This document shows, piece after piece, positions 1-19,495 of a DNA stretch of 64,000 bases. The number at the start of each line of letters is the position of its first letter. The first letter of the stretch is position 1. Below the pieces are notes generated by a model, which was given only the letters and a program-made list of their open reading frames with translations, was not told the origin of the DNA and did no database searches. The stretch spans positions 88,424,966 to 88,488,965 of the forward strand of contig NC_084837.1 of NCBI RefSeq assembly GCF_033115175.1, written 5' to 3'. The DNA comes from Lepus europaeus (Eukaryota; Chordata; Mammalia; Lagomorpha; Leporidae). Both the position numbers and the translations under genes were made by a program.

Positions 1-24
1 TCCAGTGAAAAAGAGGGGTTTGTG

Positions 25-352
25 GCCGGCGCCGCAGCTCAATAGGCTGATCCTCTGCCTGCGGTGCCGGCACCCCGCGTTCTAGTCCCGATCAGGGCAC
101 CGGATTCTGTCCTGGTTGCTCCTCTTCCAGTCCAGCTCTCTGCTGTGGCCCGGGAAGGCAGTGGAGGATGGCCCAGGTGCTTGGGCCCTGCACCCCGTGG
201 GAGACCAGGAGAAGCACCTGGCTCCTGGCTTTGGATCGGCGCGGTGCGCCGGCCGCGGCAGCCATTGTGGGGGTGAACCAATGGAAAAGGAAGACCTTTC
301 TCTCTCTCTCTCTCTCTCTCTCCCTCCTCTGCCTGTCCAAAAAAAAGAAAAG
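25..352 (+). repeat. C-SINE, young subfamily, full length
   Basis: Head GCCGGCGCCGCAGCTCAAT, (TC)n tract at about 299-330 and A-rich tail. Flanked by the 12-bp target duplication GAGGGGTTTGTG at 13-24 and 353-364. Confidence 0.92.
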
Positions 353-974
353 GAGGGGTTTGTGACTAGGAGAGGGGAGAAGGGATAGATGATGAAAGGC
401 TAGCAGACTTAAAGACCCAAGTTCTTCCCTGGCAAGGATTACTAAGCACTGGGTTGGTTGTCGGAAAGACTGCTGGGGTGGGAATCCCAGGATTGTCCAG
501 CAGCACGGGGCAAGCTGCCCCCAGGCCACCCGGCCCTGCTGCCTGAGTCCGTGTGGCCTGCACACTCTGAGAGAGAGACGCGTGCGCCTTAGCAGCGAGC
601 TGGATCTGAAGGGCGGCAGCCAGGACCCAGACTTTCCTGAGTGGACCCAGGCGAAGTGGACGATGGTGACCCCACTAGTGACCCCACTCGAAATCCTTCC
701 CCGCTCCCATTTCCGAATGCCCAGGGCTCGCCTGGCCTGTCTCCTTTCACCAGGAGTCTTTGTTCCCTCTCCGGCTGAGAAGAGCTAGCCTTCCACAGCT
801 CAGGGCAGACCTTAGCTCCTTTCCCTTTCTTGAGCAGCCAGCGTGGTTTCCCTGCCTGTAGGCGGTCCGCTGGCTTTGTGACAGACTGCACGTCTGCTCC
901 TCTCCCTAGGTGATCGGGTGGCCTGTGGGGAGGATGTGCTTCTTTGGTGCCAGTTTCTTTGGGTAGAAAGGTTA

Positions 975-1045
975 TTTTGTGACCATCACAGGACTTCATC
1001 CTGGGCCTCCGTTTGCATATCTGTAAGACAGGAGACATCAGAAAC
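975..1045 (+). repeat. MIR remnant
   Basis: TCCTGGGCCTCCGTTTGCATATCTGTAAGACAGG resembles the MIR segment CTGGGCCTCAGTTTCCTCATCTGTAAAATGG. Confidence 0.5.
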
Positions 1046-2369
1046 AAGAGGTCATGGAATCTGGGAGCTCTTCCTTCCTTGTCACAGCCCTCTCTTCCTC
1101 TCCCCTCCTCTCTCCCCGCATCAGGCCATGGCTTTTGCATCCTGTTTGACAAATGCAGCGTGTGCTAATGGAAACCAGATCCTGAACTTTCGTGGCAGCT
1201 GTCAGGACCGTGTGCCTTGGGTCAGGGGAGGAGCAGTGGATTGTCAGCGAGAGGAGAGGTGCAGAGGAGAGGTGCGGGAGGCAGAAAAGGAATGCTTGTC
1301 AGCCCTGAGGAGTCTGGGAAGGGGAGGGAGCAGACCTGCCGGGCGTTGCTGGGCTTGGCTGTGAGTCTTCAAAGTCGAGGGAGATAAAAATAGCAGCTTG
1401 TTAGGGCCTGGCAGGCTGCTCCCCAGGCTCTGTTTGCACTTGGTGCTTCATCAGAAGGAGGTGGGAACAGCACCTAGTTGCTGGGGCCGTAGCTCTTGGA
1501 CTTGTCAAGGAGGATAATGGGCTGGAGCTGAAAAGGAAGCCCTGTGCCCTCCCGCTGACCCAGCCCAGCCAGGAACTATGTTCTCTCTTCAGCCCATTCC
1601 AGAAAGCACCCCCACTGCGTCTGGACCGGGAGCGACTCCTTCCCCAGCTATGGCTTTGCAGCGTGGCTGCACCGTCTGGGCCCTGGTGGTCTGAATTCTG
1701 GGGAGGGCGGACCTGTAGCCTTGGCAGGTGCCATCTGTGGGCCGCCGCTGTTGTCCTCTGCACACAGGGCTTTCTCATGCTTGTTTCTCGCTGTTAGGAT
1801 GGGAGAACATGTGAGAGCCTGGCCCGGTCGGTGCAGGCCTGTTGTGGGCTCTGCTGTGGTCTAGCAAGCTCCCTGTCCTGCTGGGAGGGGGTGGGAGAGA
1901 GCCGGGCCTTCTTTCAGAGCTCTTGGGGAAGAAGTCTGTGTGGGAAAAAGAGGTTGAGGTAACGTCTGATTGAAGAGTTTGGGTTTTCTCTGAATGTGGA
2001 TGATCTTTGCTACTTAATTAGCTCCCTGAGGCCATGGAGAGCTGGAGGCGGCTCTGGGGAGGGGATTTGTCTCATCCGGGTCAGCTCCCTTTCTCGAGGG
2101 CCCTGCCAGGGATGCTGTCAGAAGCAGAAAGCCACTGTTTTTTGTTTTTTTCTTTTTTAAAAAAAAAACAACAACAAAAAAAAACAAAACCTTGTTTTAC
2201 CCCTCCTCCCCCTTTTTATTGAAAGCGGTAACTTGTTTATGCAAAGTCATCTGAGTTTTGCGTTCAGTCTTGTCACAGGTGAGCCAGAGCCTGGCTATCC
2301 TGTCCCCTCCATGCTTCTCTGCAGGCCCTTGCTCCTTCCTTCCTCCTCTCCTGGACTGTTTCTTTTTTA

Positions 2370-2656
2370 GTATTTTTTAAAAAAAGTCTTTAATTTATTT
2401 GAATGGCAGAGAGAGACAGACACAGAGCTCTTCCATCTGCTGTTTCACTCCCTAAATGCCTGCACCAGATGGGGCTGGGCCAGGTCAACTCAGTCCAGGT
2501 TGCCCACCTGGGTGGCGGGAGCCAGCATCCTTGAGCCATCACCTGCTGCCTCCCAGGTGCGCGTTAGCAGGAACCTGGAGTTGGAAGTGGAGCTGGGACT
2601 TGAAGCCCGGTGCTCAGATGTGGGCGTCCCAAGTGGTGTCTCAGCCACTGCACCTT
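2370..2656 (-). repeat. C-SINE, old
   Basis: Reverse orientation: TTTAATTTATTTGAATGGCAG at the left, tRNA-like head ending GTGTCTCAGCCACTGCACC at the right. Well diverged, no clear target duplication. Confidence 0.8.
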
Positions 2657-3659
2657 CTCTTCCATTTCCCTTGGGCTCCCCGTCCCCCCTGTCTTCTGCC
2701 CTCTCTTCTTCCCTGCACCCTTTCTTGTGTCTTGCCTTAGGGAATGCAACTTCTTTTAATATTAGCCTCAGGCAAACAGAATGAAGCTTCCTGGACACAG
2801 GGACACCTGGAGAGCTGCTGTGCACCTTGTCGCCCAGCAGGCTGGTGCCAGGTCCACGTCGCCGGTGCCCGACATCCCTGTGCTGGTAGTGGTGGGGACA
2901 GGGACAAGGACTGCATCCCTTTTACTCACCACTCAGTGCAGTATCCTGTGTGTCGATAGAGTACACGAATGAGGTATTGTGTGCAGACCTCTTAAGAGGA
3001 CCACCAGATGCGGCGCAGTAGTTAAACTTCACAGTGTGTGCCCTTGAAAGAAAACCCAGGAGGCTTGGAACAGTGATTATTTCTGGGCAGAAAATAATCA
3101 GACGAACACATTTCTCTGTTTTTCTTAAGCCCCGGTTGTTAACTTTTACAGAAAGAGTGGTTTCCCAACCGCGTGGTTGCAATGGCGGAGCAGGAGTGGT
3201 TGTCACGTCTCAGCGTCCCGTGGGGCTCTCAGGGAGCCTCTCTGCTCAGGGCCCGGTGGTCGGCGCTTCCTGCAGCATGCAGCCTGGCCCCTGGCTGCAG
3301 GGGCTCCTCCTAGCACCACCCCTCTGACAGTGAAGGATCAGAAAGAGACGCAGGGCCTGGAGGGGCCTTCAGGAAGTGGAGACGGGCTATCATTGGACAG
3401 CCTTTGAGGGTTCTGCTGGGGTGGGTGTGGGGAGCCAGGAGCAGGGTGGTCTCCCAGGCTGGAGAGGGGAATTGGAAAGAGGCACTGGCAGTGGAGGTGA
3501 GAGGGGTGAGGGAAATGGGGGGTCAGGGGAGACTGTTAAATGCAGGGCTAGCCAGAGGGGTGGGACAGTCTGAACTGGAGGAGGAACACGTGGAGGGCCG
3601 TGTAGGGGTGCAGGTGGAGAGGTGAAGGCGCCCCAGAGGACCTAGAAAGCCAGGCCCAG

Positions 3660-4003
3660 GGGCCGGCGCTGTGGTGCAGTAGGTTAGTCCTCCACTTGCA
3701 GTGCCGGCATCCCATATGGGCACCAGTTCTAGCTCCTCTTCCAATCCTGCTCTCTGCTGTTGCCTGGGAAAGCAGTAGAAGATGGCCCAAGTGCTTAGCC
3801 CCCTGCACCCACGTGGGAGACCCGGAAGAAGCTCCTGGCTCCTGGCTTCAGGTTGGCTCAGCTCTGGCTGTTGTGGCCGTTTTGGAAGTGAACCAGCAGA
3901 TGCCGTCTCTCCCTCTCACTGTTTGTAACTGTACCTCTCAAACAAATAAATAAAATCTTAAAAAATAAAAATTAAAAAAAAAAAAAAAAGAAGCAGCAGC
4001 GGC
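3660..4003 (+). repeat. C-SINE, full length
   Basis: Head GGGCCGGCGCTGTGGTGCAG, tail AAATAAATAAAATC plus A run. Target duplication AAGCCAGGCCCAG at 3647-3659 and 4004-4016. Confidence 0.93.
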
Positions 4004-4292
4004 AAGCCAGGCCCAGAGTCATGGAGTGTGCTCCAGGGCAAACGGGAGTCAGCAGGCTCTGCAGGGAGGGTCTGCTGGTTGCTGTGCAGACAGGTGGGGG
4101 AAGATGCCAGGGACAGGGGCAGTGTGGGGAGGGACTGGCTGCTGTGGGACAGAGTGTAGGGCCTGAGAGGTCAGGGCCTGAGAACGGTGGGGGCAGGGAG
4201 CACCTCCTGGCCTGCCAGCTCGGGCAGCATGCTCTGGAGTTGGGGCCCCGGCGTCTCCTTGCCGGGCCTTCTCAGTCACCTGCAGGGCCCCC

Positions 4293-4374
4293 AGGACCTG
4301 CAGCCTCTGTGGAGAAGCCCCTTGGGCCGTTCTAGGACCTGCAGCCCCTGTGGAGAAGCCCCTTGGGCCATTCC
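4293..4374 (+). repeat. 41-bp tandem repeat, two copies
   Basis: AGGACCTGCAGCC-CTGTGGAGAAG-CCCCTTGGGCC occurs at 4293-4333 and again at 4334-4374 with about two differences. It lies in MAP2K1 intron 5. Confidence 0.85.
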
Positions 4375-5309
4375 TTGCCTCCTCTCCCACCCCCTGGATC
4401 TGCACAGCCTCCCAGGCTGCTGTTCCTGGGTGGGAGGGAGAAGCTGGAGCTGACAGCGGGCGAGGGAGGGAAGCTGCCGCATTATGTAAGTTTGACAAGA
4501 GGCAGCCTGCGTGCCGTGTGACTGGAAAGCAGATGGCAGGCACAGCTAAGGCGTGCACCTGGGGAGGAGGGGTCCCTGGTGCTGCCCCCATGGTAGCCGT
4601 TCATGCCCACCCTTCCTCGGGCTGGTGCTTGTCTGCGTCGTGTCGGGAGCCAGGGTCAGCACTGTGGTGTTGGTCATAGGACGAGGTGACTTGCTGCAGG
4701 TTGGGCATCCCGCCGGGGCAGGGCTGTATTCCAGCCCCCTGTCTCTTGCTCTGAAACAAGGCCTAGCTGGTCACATCTAAACAGACCACCGGGAACATTT
4801 GGCGTGGTCAGGGGCTCAGGGCAGCGAGGTTCCGCTTGGGGATGAGAGGCTGTGGTGCCTAGAGGCAGGTGGCTGCCGTCCTTGCCAGGCCCAGCAGGTG
4901 TGTTGCAGGCCCCGCTCTTCCACCCTCAACACCCGACCTCTAAGGTTGTGTCCCAGGCTTGGCCGTGGGCACTTCCGGATGCGGACGAGTGCCTCGGACA
5001 AGCAGCTGCCCCCTCTTTCCGTAGGTCCCTGGGAAGCCACACGAGCCGCTGTCTGTCCGGGTCATTGATTAATGTCCTTCTGTCACATTAAAGCTAGGCA
5101 GGGTAACCTTGGGGACTTGGTCAGTTTGTTCCCTGCTGTCTCCTTCAGGAAAGGGGAGGAGCCAGATGCCTTGGGAGGCTCTGAGGGCCTTGGGGCTGCA
5201 GGGGGACTGGGAAGGGTCTTGAGTCCTGGGCTCCTCATTGGGTGTCCCCGGGAAGGCCGTGGTGAGGGATGATGGCTCAGGCTCTGGAAGTCTGCCTCGG
5301 CGGCTCTGT

Positions 5310-5324
5310 GGGGGGGGGGGGGGG
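5310..5324 (+). repeat. G homopolymer, 15 bases
   Basis: Uninterrupted G run followed by AGGGCGGG; prone to quadruplex formation and to length errors in sequencing. Confidence 0.8.
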
Positions 5325-6147
5325 AGGGCGGGCACGTGGCCATCACCTACCCGGGCCTCATGGCACTGAGGGGGGTGGAGGGAGGCGGAGCCAAGGGGAC
5401 TTTCTGGGATACCCGAGGGAGTTGCAGGGTTGTTTTATTTTGTTTTTCAATTTTTCCTGGAAAGATACTTCAGTAGTCTTGTTAGATTCAGTTTAAGAAT
5501 AAGTAGCATTTGTATGAAAACGTCCAAAGGAAGCAGTGGTATGTTAGTGGTGGCCCTGGTGGGTAGCAAGGACGGAGGCTTGGATGTGTCTGATTTCCCA
5601 GTGTCCTGCTAGGTCTGTCCTGTGAGGGCTGTGCTGTCTGCACCGAGGGTTTCGCCCCTGGACTTGCCTGCCCGTGAATGAGTCTCACTACTTACCGATG
5701 CTGCCCACTGCGCCCTGGCCCTTCACCAAGCGCCCTGCCTGTGGGCAATGGCCCTGGCTCGTCCACTTTGCAGGGCAGTTGTGTGAATCAGAGGGGACAG
5801 TGGAAGGAGAAACAGGTGGCAGGTGGCCTCTCTGCAGATGGGGGCCCTGTGGCTGGTATGTGTGACGGCCAGCGGGCGTAAGGGCTGGCTGGTGAGTGAG
5901 TGCAGGGAGGGGCTGGGCCTGGTGCTGAGGTGCTGTGCTGACCCAGGCCTCCGCCACCAACAGGGTAGATGTGGCTCTGGGGCCTGCTGGGTAAGTGACC
6001 TCAGCCCATCCCTGGCTCATGTGTTCCTAAGACAGAGGTCAAGGACAGGAGCTCTCCCCCAGCCCCACCCCTGTGGCCATGGCAGGTTTGTGTCTTGCCA
6101 GTCAGGGCTGCTGAAGCAACACACTTTGAAGCCTTGACTGTTCATGA

Positions 6148-14344
<8,197 letters not shown>

Positions 14345-15160
14345 GCACGGGGCGCGGCGTGGAGCCGACCCCCGCCCAGCGGTCTCCTTCCTGTGCTCGT
14401 CCCTGTTCAGGCGCCCATTTCACCTGTGACAAAGGATGAGGAACACAGCATGTGCCAAAACCTCTTGGTGTCATTCTCTCACTGTCTCTATCCTTAATAC
14501 TGTCGTTACTCCCGAGTGGACTGGCTTTGTGCTTGGGGCTGTCTGTGTGCTGGTGATCCACCTCGTGCCAGGCTGAAACACAGTGAAACCTCTGGCGAGT
14601 GTGCGTGCGGCCCCGCCTCTGTCCTGGGCGGGGCTCACACTGGCCACGCCTTCTCCCTGTGAGCGGGCACCTGGCGGCCCTGCGCGGGGAGTGCATGAGA
14701 AGCATGCTTTGCTGCCGTGGAATGAGCGCCAGAGGGGACATCTTGTCACCTTCCTACTGGTCCTCTTGCTTTCCGTGTCCAATTCAGCAGTTCCCATCCA
14801 AATCCAGCCAGAGCCCCTCACTGCCAGGCTAGCTGGGCTCCCCAGCCTGTCCACCGGGACGACGTGGAGACTGCTGGTTGTGTTTCTGTATTTATTTTAA
14901 ATAGACTGTGTGGGGTATCTAGTGGTAAATGTCTCTAAGTTTGGAGTAGTGTTTCGAAATTGGTGGTTATTTTGAATGTCACAAATGGATGAAGGCATTA
15001 AAATGTGTCAGATTCTCTCTTCAAATCTAAGTACCAATGCTGTTGTAAACAATGATGTGTACAGTGCCTACAAATTGTATGAAAATCCTTTTAACCATTT
15101 TATTCCAGATGTTTAACGAATTAATCTCTTATTCTAATAAATACAGTATCAAGTTAAAAT
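14345..15160 (+). other. MAP2K1: MAP2K1 3' UTR
   Basis: The stop TGA is at 14342-14344. The sequence runs from GC-rich to AT-rich and reaches an AATAAA at 15136-15141, followed about 30 bp later by a GT-rich stretch (CTTGTTTGTGGTGGG), the usual arrangement of a cleavage site. The end at about 15160 is inferred. No SINE interrupts this UTR, unlike the flanking DNA. Confidence 0.8.
15136..15141 (+). promoter_or_regulatory. MAP2K1 poly(A) signal
   Basis: Canonical AATAAA with a G/T-rich element downstream at about 15170-15185; this is the only strong candidate in the 800 bp after the stop codon. Confidence 0.75.
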
Positions 15161-16070
15161 CGCTGGAAACTACTTGTTTGTGGTGGGCTTCCCAGGGTCT
15201 CTAGCACACAAGAAATCACAGGATGCAGCCCAGTGCCTCGGGCTCCCAGGGCTCCTGGAATGAGTCCCCCGCGCCCGGCGGAGCCGCTTCTCTTCATACA
15301 AGGGACAAGCGGGAGGCAGGGGCTGGAAGAAACCCCAGAAAGATCACAACACTTTGTTCACTCACTCAGCACTTTCCATGACCAAGAGCCGGGCTGGGGG
15401 CTTGGGTGGGCCTTGCTGCTGGCACACGTCAGTCAGTGCCTGGGGAGGGGGAGCAGGGAAGTCACAGGGCGACCGGGAACTGCAGTGCGTGGGAAGCCTT
15501 CAGCCGGGCTCGTGTTCTGCTTCCCAAGGGCAGGTTTCAGAAAAGCAAAGCAGGAAAGTAAAAGGCCTAGCTGTCTAGACTAAAACTGAACTTGGATAAG
15601 ACATCTAGAACAGGCAGTTGTACCGGGAGCTGGGGACACAGGCACTGCGCAGGGCTCACCCACCACTGCCAAGGCTCCCTGGTCCGCTTCTGCCTGTGAG
15701 ACCCATAGCTCGGCTAGGCCAACAGTCTGACCTACTCCTTTGCAACTTGGAGACCCCTGGGTTGCTGGAAGCCCCACTCTGAGTCCTCACATCACCCACA
15801 GTGAGCAGACCGCGGTCCCAGGGGAAGGAACAGCGCCCCCTGGTGTCTCCTGAGGGTGTTTGAAAACTGAACTGCCTAACCTCGCCCACTGCTTCCTCAG
15901 GCTTCCAAACTGAGCCAGCAGTCATGGCTGGGTTCCAAATGGCAACACGTGAGCCTCATGACAACCTGCGCAATGACCAGAGCTGAGGGAATGGGAACGT
16001 GACAGCTGAGAACTAAGCAAGTGGCCAGCTGGTCGAGGTGGGATTTGCAACTCAAAAAAACACATGGTTG

Positions 16071-16335
16071 GGGGCCGGTGCCCTGGTGTAATGGACTAAG
16101 CCTCCACCTGTGGTACCAGCATCCCATACGGGTGCTAGTTCAGGTCCCGGCTGCTCTCTGTTGTGGTCTGGGGAAGCAGCAGAAGATGGCCCAGGTCCCT
16201 GGGCCCTGCCACCCGCATGGGAGACCTGGAAGAAGCTCCTGGCTTCAGATCAGCCTAGCTCCAACCATTGTGGCCATAATATATATAACTCCACCTTTCA
16301 AATAAATAAAATCCTAAAAACGAGAAAACAAAATG
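16071..16335 (+). repeat. C-SINE
   Basis: Head GGGGGCCGGTGCCCTGGTGT, tail CAAATAAATAAAATCC. An internal part of the 3' region (the GGGGAGTGAACC block) is missing. Confidence 0.85.
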
Positions 16336-16577
16336 AGGCAGGCAGTTAGCTGTGCAGTCACGTCACCACTGAGGCGCCTGCACCTGAGCGTACTTGGGTT
16401 CGAGCCCCGCTGCAACTTCCTGCTAACACAGACCCTGGGGAGGCAGAGGTGACGCAGGTACCTGGGTTCCTGCCACCCGTGCACAGAACCTGGACTGAGT
16501 TCCCTAGTTCAGCCCTGGCCCAACCCGTCCATCAGAGTCTGAAAGTGAACCAGCAGACAGGTCCTCTCTCAAATTTT
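16336..16577 (+). repeat. C-SINE, old
   Basis: Diverged copy directly abutting the previous one: GGCAGTTAGCTGTGCAGTCA, GTTCGAGCCCCGCTGCAAC (B box-like), GTGAACCAGCAGACAGG. Confidence 0.65.
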
Positions 16578-16665
16578 ACACACACATATATATAGATAGA
16601 TAGATATACACACACACATTCTTAATTTATATAAATATGTAAAAAAATATATATATATATATTCA
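16578..16665 (+). repeat. CA/TA/GATA compound microsatellite
   Basis: ACACACACATATATATAG, three GATA units, a second ACACACAC and then an AT run. It grows out of the 3' tail of the preceding SINE. Confidence 0.8.
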
Positions 16666-16965
16666 CTCATGCTCCAAAATTGTCTTCACATTGTGTGTTC
16701 CAAGGACCACACTCATTTAAACTTCTGGCTATTTCCTATGGGAGCTCAGAATAACGAATCCACACTGGCAGAGGTGTCTGTTCTCTGGAGCAGTCACACA
16801 CGGCTGCCATGCTCGCTGGTGCTTCGCCAGAAGTCAGGTTTACAGGACGAAGCGACTCCACATTTAACTGTTCAGTGGAGATGCTCCCGGATGCAGGAGT
16901 GCATCTCTTACTCTGAAGCCGTCCTCTCTATTTGAAAAATCCAATCACCCAAGCATAGTGGTTTC

Positions 16966-17215
16966 TTTTAATTTACTCCTTTTATTTATCGGGAAGGCAG
17001 ACAGAGACCTCCCACCAACTGGTTCACTCCTCAAATGCCCACAATAACTGGAACTGGGCCAGGACAAAGCTGGGAGCCAGGAGCTCAATCTGGGTCGGCC
17101 ACATGGGTGGCAGGGACTCGATCGCTTGAGCCATCACCTGTTGCTTCCCAGGGTGTACATTAGCAGGAGGCTGGAAGGGGGAAGGAGTGGGCCTCGAACC
17201 CAGGTGCTCCAACAT
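16966..17215 (-). repeat. C-SINE, old
   Basis: Reverse copy: TTTATTTATCGGGAAGGCAG, GGTTCACTCCTCAAATGCCC, ending near CCTCGAACCCAGGTGCTCC. The head is missing. Confidence 0.75.
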
Positions 17216-17687
17216 GGCTGCATGGTTTCTTCCATGGCACTTCTCCCAAGGGCCAGAGACAGGCTTGGGAGCAGCCTGCTGGGTGCCCTCCGGAGGGGAT
17301 CTGCGGCTTCTCTGTAGACTTCCAGGCACGTGAAACCGGGCATGCCTCAGCTGGATGGGGCAGCTGCCCCACAGAGCCGTCTGACGGGCGGTGTCACTCG
17401 CGGCCTCTGTCCTCCCCTCGTCAGCTTTCATACCCGACAGCCTAATGGCCACCAGGGTACAATGGCAAAAACTTGCACTGGTTTCCCTCAAAGACACACT
17501 GTGGACTGGAAAGGGTGATTTGAATTAAACTCTGCCTGTTTTGTAAACCCCAGGATGTCTCGGTAGCACCCCAGAGGAAACGACTCAGTGAACGAGCCCG
17601 ACCTGCTGACCGGCACCACCACACTGCCACAGCATGGCCGCATCCGCAATTCCCGGTGTCACGCACTCTCATTAGTAAGATTCTGAA

Positions 17688-17930
17688 GGGGCTGGCGCTG
17701 TGGCAATGGCCGGAGCTGCACCGATCTAAAGCCAGGAGCCAGGGAGCTTCCTCCAGGTCTCCCACATAGGTGCAGGGGCCAAGGACTTGGGCCACCTTCC
17801 ACTGCTTTCCCAGGCCATAGCAGAAAGCTGGATCGGAAGTGGAGCAGCTGGGACTTGAAACAGTGCCCATAGGGGATGCTGGCACTGCAGGGGTGGGGCT
17901 TTACCCGCTACGCCACAGCGCCGGCCCCCT
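17688..17930 (-). repeat. C-SINE with inverted head fragment
   Basis: Reverse body (CCGATCTAAAGCCAGGAGCC to CGCTACGCCACAGCGCCGGC). The left 18 bases (GGGGCTGGCGCTGTGGCA) are instead a plus-strand head, so the unit is bounded by inverted copies of its own head. Confidence 0.8.
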
Positions 17931-18030
17931 GGCTTCCTTTCTAAGCAAGCATGGCCTTTGGTAAGATGATGATTTCTTCAAAGAGAGAGTGAGACTTGGA
18001 CGTTTGTGTAACCCTGACTCCTTTCCCTCT

Positions 18031-19310
18031 TTAGGAGTCCTCCTCCTCCTCCTCCTCCTCCTCCTCCTCCTCCTCTTCCTCCATCACGTGGCTCCTTGTG
18101 CTCAACTCCAGTGCAGTTTGGTTGATAGATGCTTCATTGTCCACATGCACCAGCATCTGTGATAGCCAGAGACAGCACACATTAGCGGGAAAGACACCGG
18201 CCGCAGCACAGCAGATTCTGAAAACTGCTGTCCAGCCACACGGTTGGCTGTCCGGCCCCCATTTTTATGACCAAGAAGCCTGGCTTCTCTCCTGTTTGTC
18301 CAAATTCTGTCCCCACCGCCACCGCTACCAGAGAGGGCTCCAGCGCAGGAGCTGTGCCCACTGAGACGGGGCTCTGCAGGCTGCACACACCACACCTGGG
18401 CCAGCGGCGCGGCCAGGGCGGTCAGAGGAGGAGGCGACTTCGTTACGCGACAGGCTCTGGCAAGAGGGGCGTGAGGAGGACTGGGGCTCCGTGCCTGCAG
18501 CTGAAGTCACACTCTTCCCACCCCAGGGTTCCTTATTCACAAAGCAGCAGAAGTCTGACCCGGGCCTCCCCAGGTCCCGCACCCTAGGGTTATCCGTGCA
18601 GCAGGGTGGAAGCAGCCTTGTTAAAGTGTAACCAGCGGCTGCAACGTCGTCGGGGGTCAGTCCGACTGACCCCCGCCAGCTTCCGCCGGAGGCCGGGGCA
18701 GCGTCCCACGCAGGCAGCCTGCGACTCCGCCCCTTGCCCCCCTGCCCCTGCCGAGGCCGGCACTCACGGAGCTGACATCCGCGGGCTGCTGAGCTACAGG
18801 CTGGGAAGACACCATCTCATCATGCCCCCTTCCAGAATTAATCATTGATTGGAGGGCCAATTCTTCAACCTGCAAGAGAAGAGGCGAGGACACTTTCCTT
18901 ACTATTCCACTGGGCTACTGAGCTGCCTGAGCTCCTGGGCGTGCAGGGGAGGCTGGCGCCGTGACGGAGGGGAAGAAGGAGACCCACAAAGAATCCGGCC
19001 CCTGGCCCTGCGCAATACAGGTGTTCAGGCTGAGCCAGGTTCCCTCCTCTCACCCGGACCTAGCAGCGCCTGGAGGGCACCCCATTCAGAAACCAGGGTG
19101 CTTCCCGTAGCACCAGCAATACTCGCTAGTGCTGGGAAGGGGCGGGGTGGGCCACGGCGTCGGGAACCGGAGAGGAGGACGGGCGGCAGCCGGCGAGCGC
19201 CGCCGCGCGGGCCCGGTCACCTTGAGACGGTTCAGCTGGTCGTGCAGGGCCGCCTTCAGCCTCAGCAGTGTCTCCTCCTCCTTGCGCAGCTCCTGAAGCC
19301 GGCTCAGCAT
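18031..19310 (-). CDS. SNAPC5: SNAPC5 (SNAP19), three coding exons
   Basis: Smallest subunit of SNAPc, the complex that binds the proximal sequence element of snRNA genes and supports their transcription by RNA polymerases II and III; it acts in the nucleus and helps hold the other subunits together. Exons in reading order on the minus strand: 19221-19310, 18768-18869, 18031-18156, all with consensus borders. The product is 105 aa; I recall 98 for human. Residues 1-30 (start MLSRLQELRKEEETLLRLK) and the start of exon 2 (VEELALQSM) form a heptad-like leucine-rich helix. Exon 3 begins MLVHVDNEASINQT and ends in 14 consecutive Glu followed by Asp-Ser, where human has about ten Glu and SDS. The Glu run is coded by a GAG repeat. 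The middle of exon 2 (GRGHDEMVSSQPVAQQPADVSS) differs clearly from human. The gene converges on MAP2K1. Confidence 0.95.
18037..18081 (-). repeat. GAG repeat coding the SNAPC5 Glu run
   Basis: On the minus strand GAG GAA (GAG)12 then GAC, inside the last SNAPC5 exon. A coding microsatellite, so its length may vary between individuals and species. Confidence 0.85.
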
Positions 19311-19480
19311 GGCCCCGCGCCCCGTCGCCCGGCTCCGCCGGCCGGTCGCTCGCTGATGACGCCACGCCGGCGACTCCCGGAAGTGCGGCAGGGGCGGGGC
19401 TGGCGGCCATGTTAGAGAGGGCGGTGTGGCACTTCCTTCCGGCGGCTCGCTCTGGCCTCGCCTCTATACGGGCCGCTTCC
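19100..19480 (-). promoter_or_regulatory. SNAPC5 promoter and CpG island
   Basis: CpG-rich DNA covers the first coding exon and about 170 bp upstream of the ATG at 19310. It has no evident TATA box. It contains a GC box (GGGGCGGGGC at about 19392-19401) and a CCAT core in GGCGGCCATGTTAG (about 19402-19415) that resembles a YY1 site. The start of transcription is inferred to lie near 19400. A rabbit-specific SINE starts at 19496 and bounds the island upstream. Confidence 0.6.
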
Positions 19481-19495
19481 GCAAAACTTCCCGAT

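Larger units (their letters stand above)
15165..18030. other. MAP2K1-SNAPC5 intergenic region and SNAPC5 3' UTR
   Basis: Contains several C-SINEs and the AT/CA microsatellite at 16578. The SNAPC5 3' UTR must start at 18030 and run leftward, but no convincing minus-strand poly(A) signal could be placed; the candidates near 16970-16985 lie inside a SINE. No other gene is seen. Confidence 0.5.

Noticed and set aside
16966-16990. TTTATT near 16980 as the SNAPC5 poly(A) signal
   Set aside because: It is the tail of a reverse SINE, more than 1 kb from the stop; the true end could not be placed.
18031-18085. (TCC)n as a non-coding microsatellite
   Set aside because: It lies in frame in the SNAPC5 last exon and codes the expected acidic tail before the stop.
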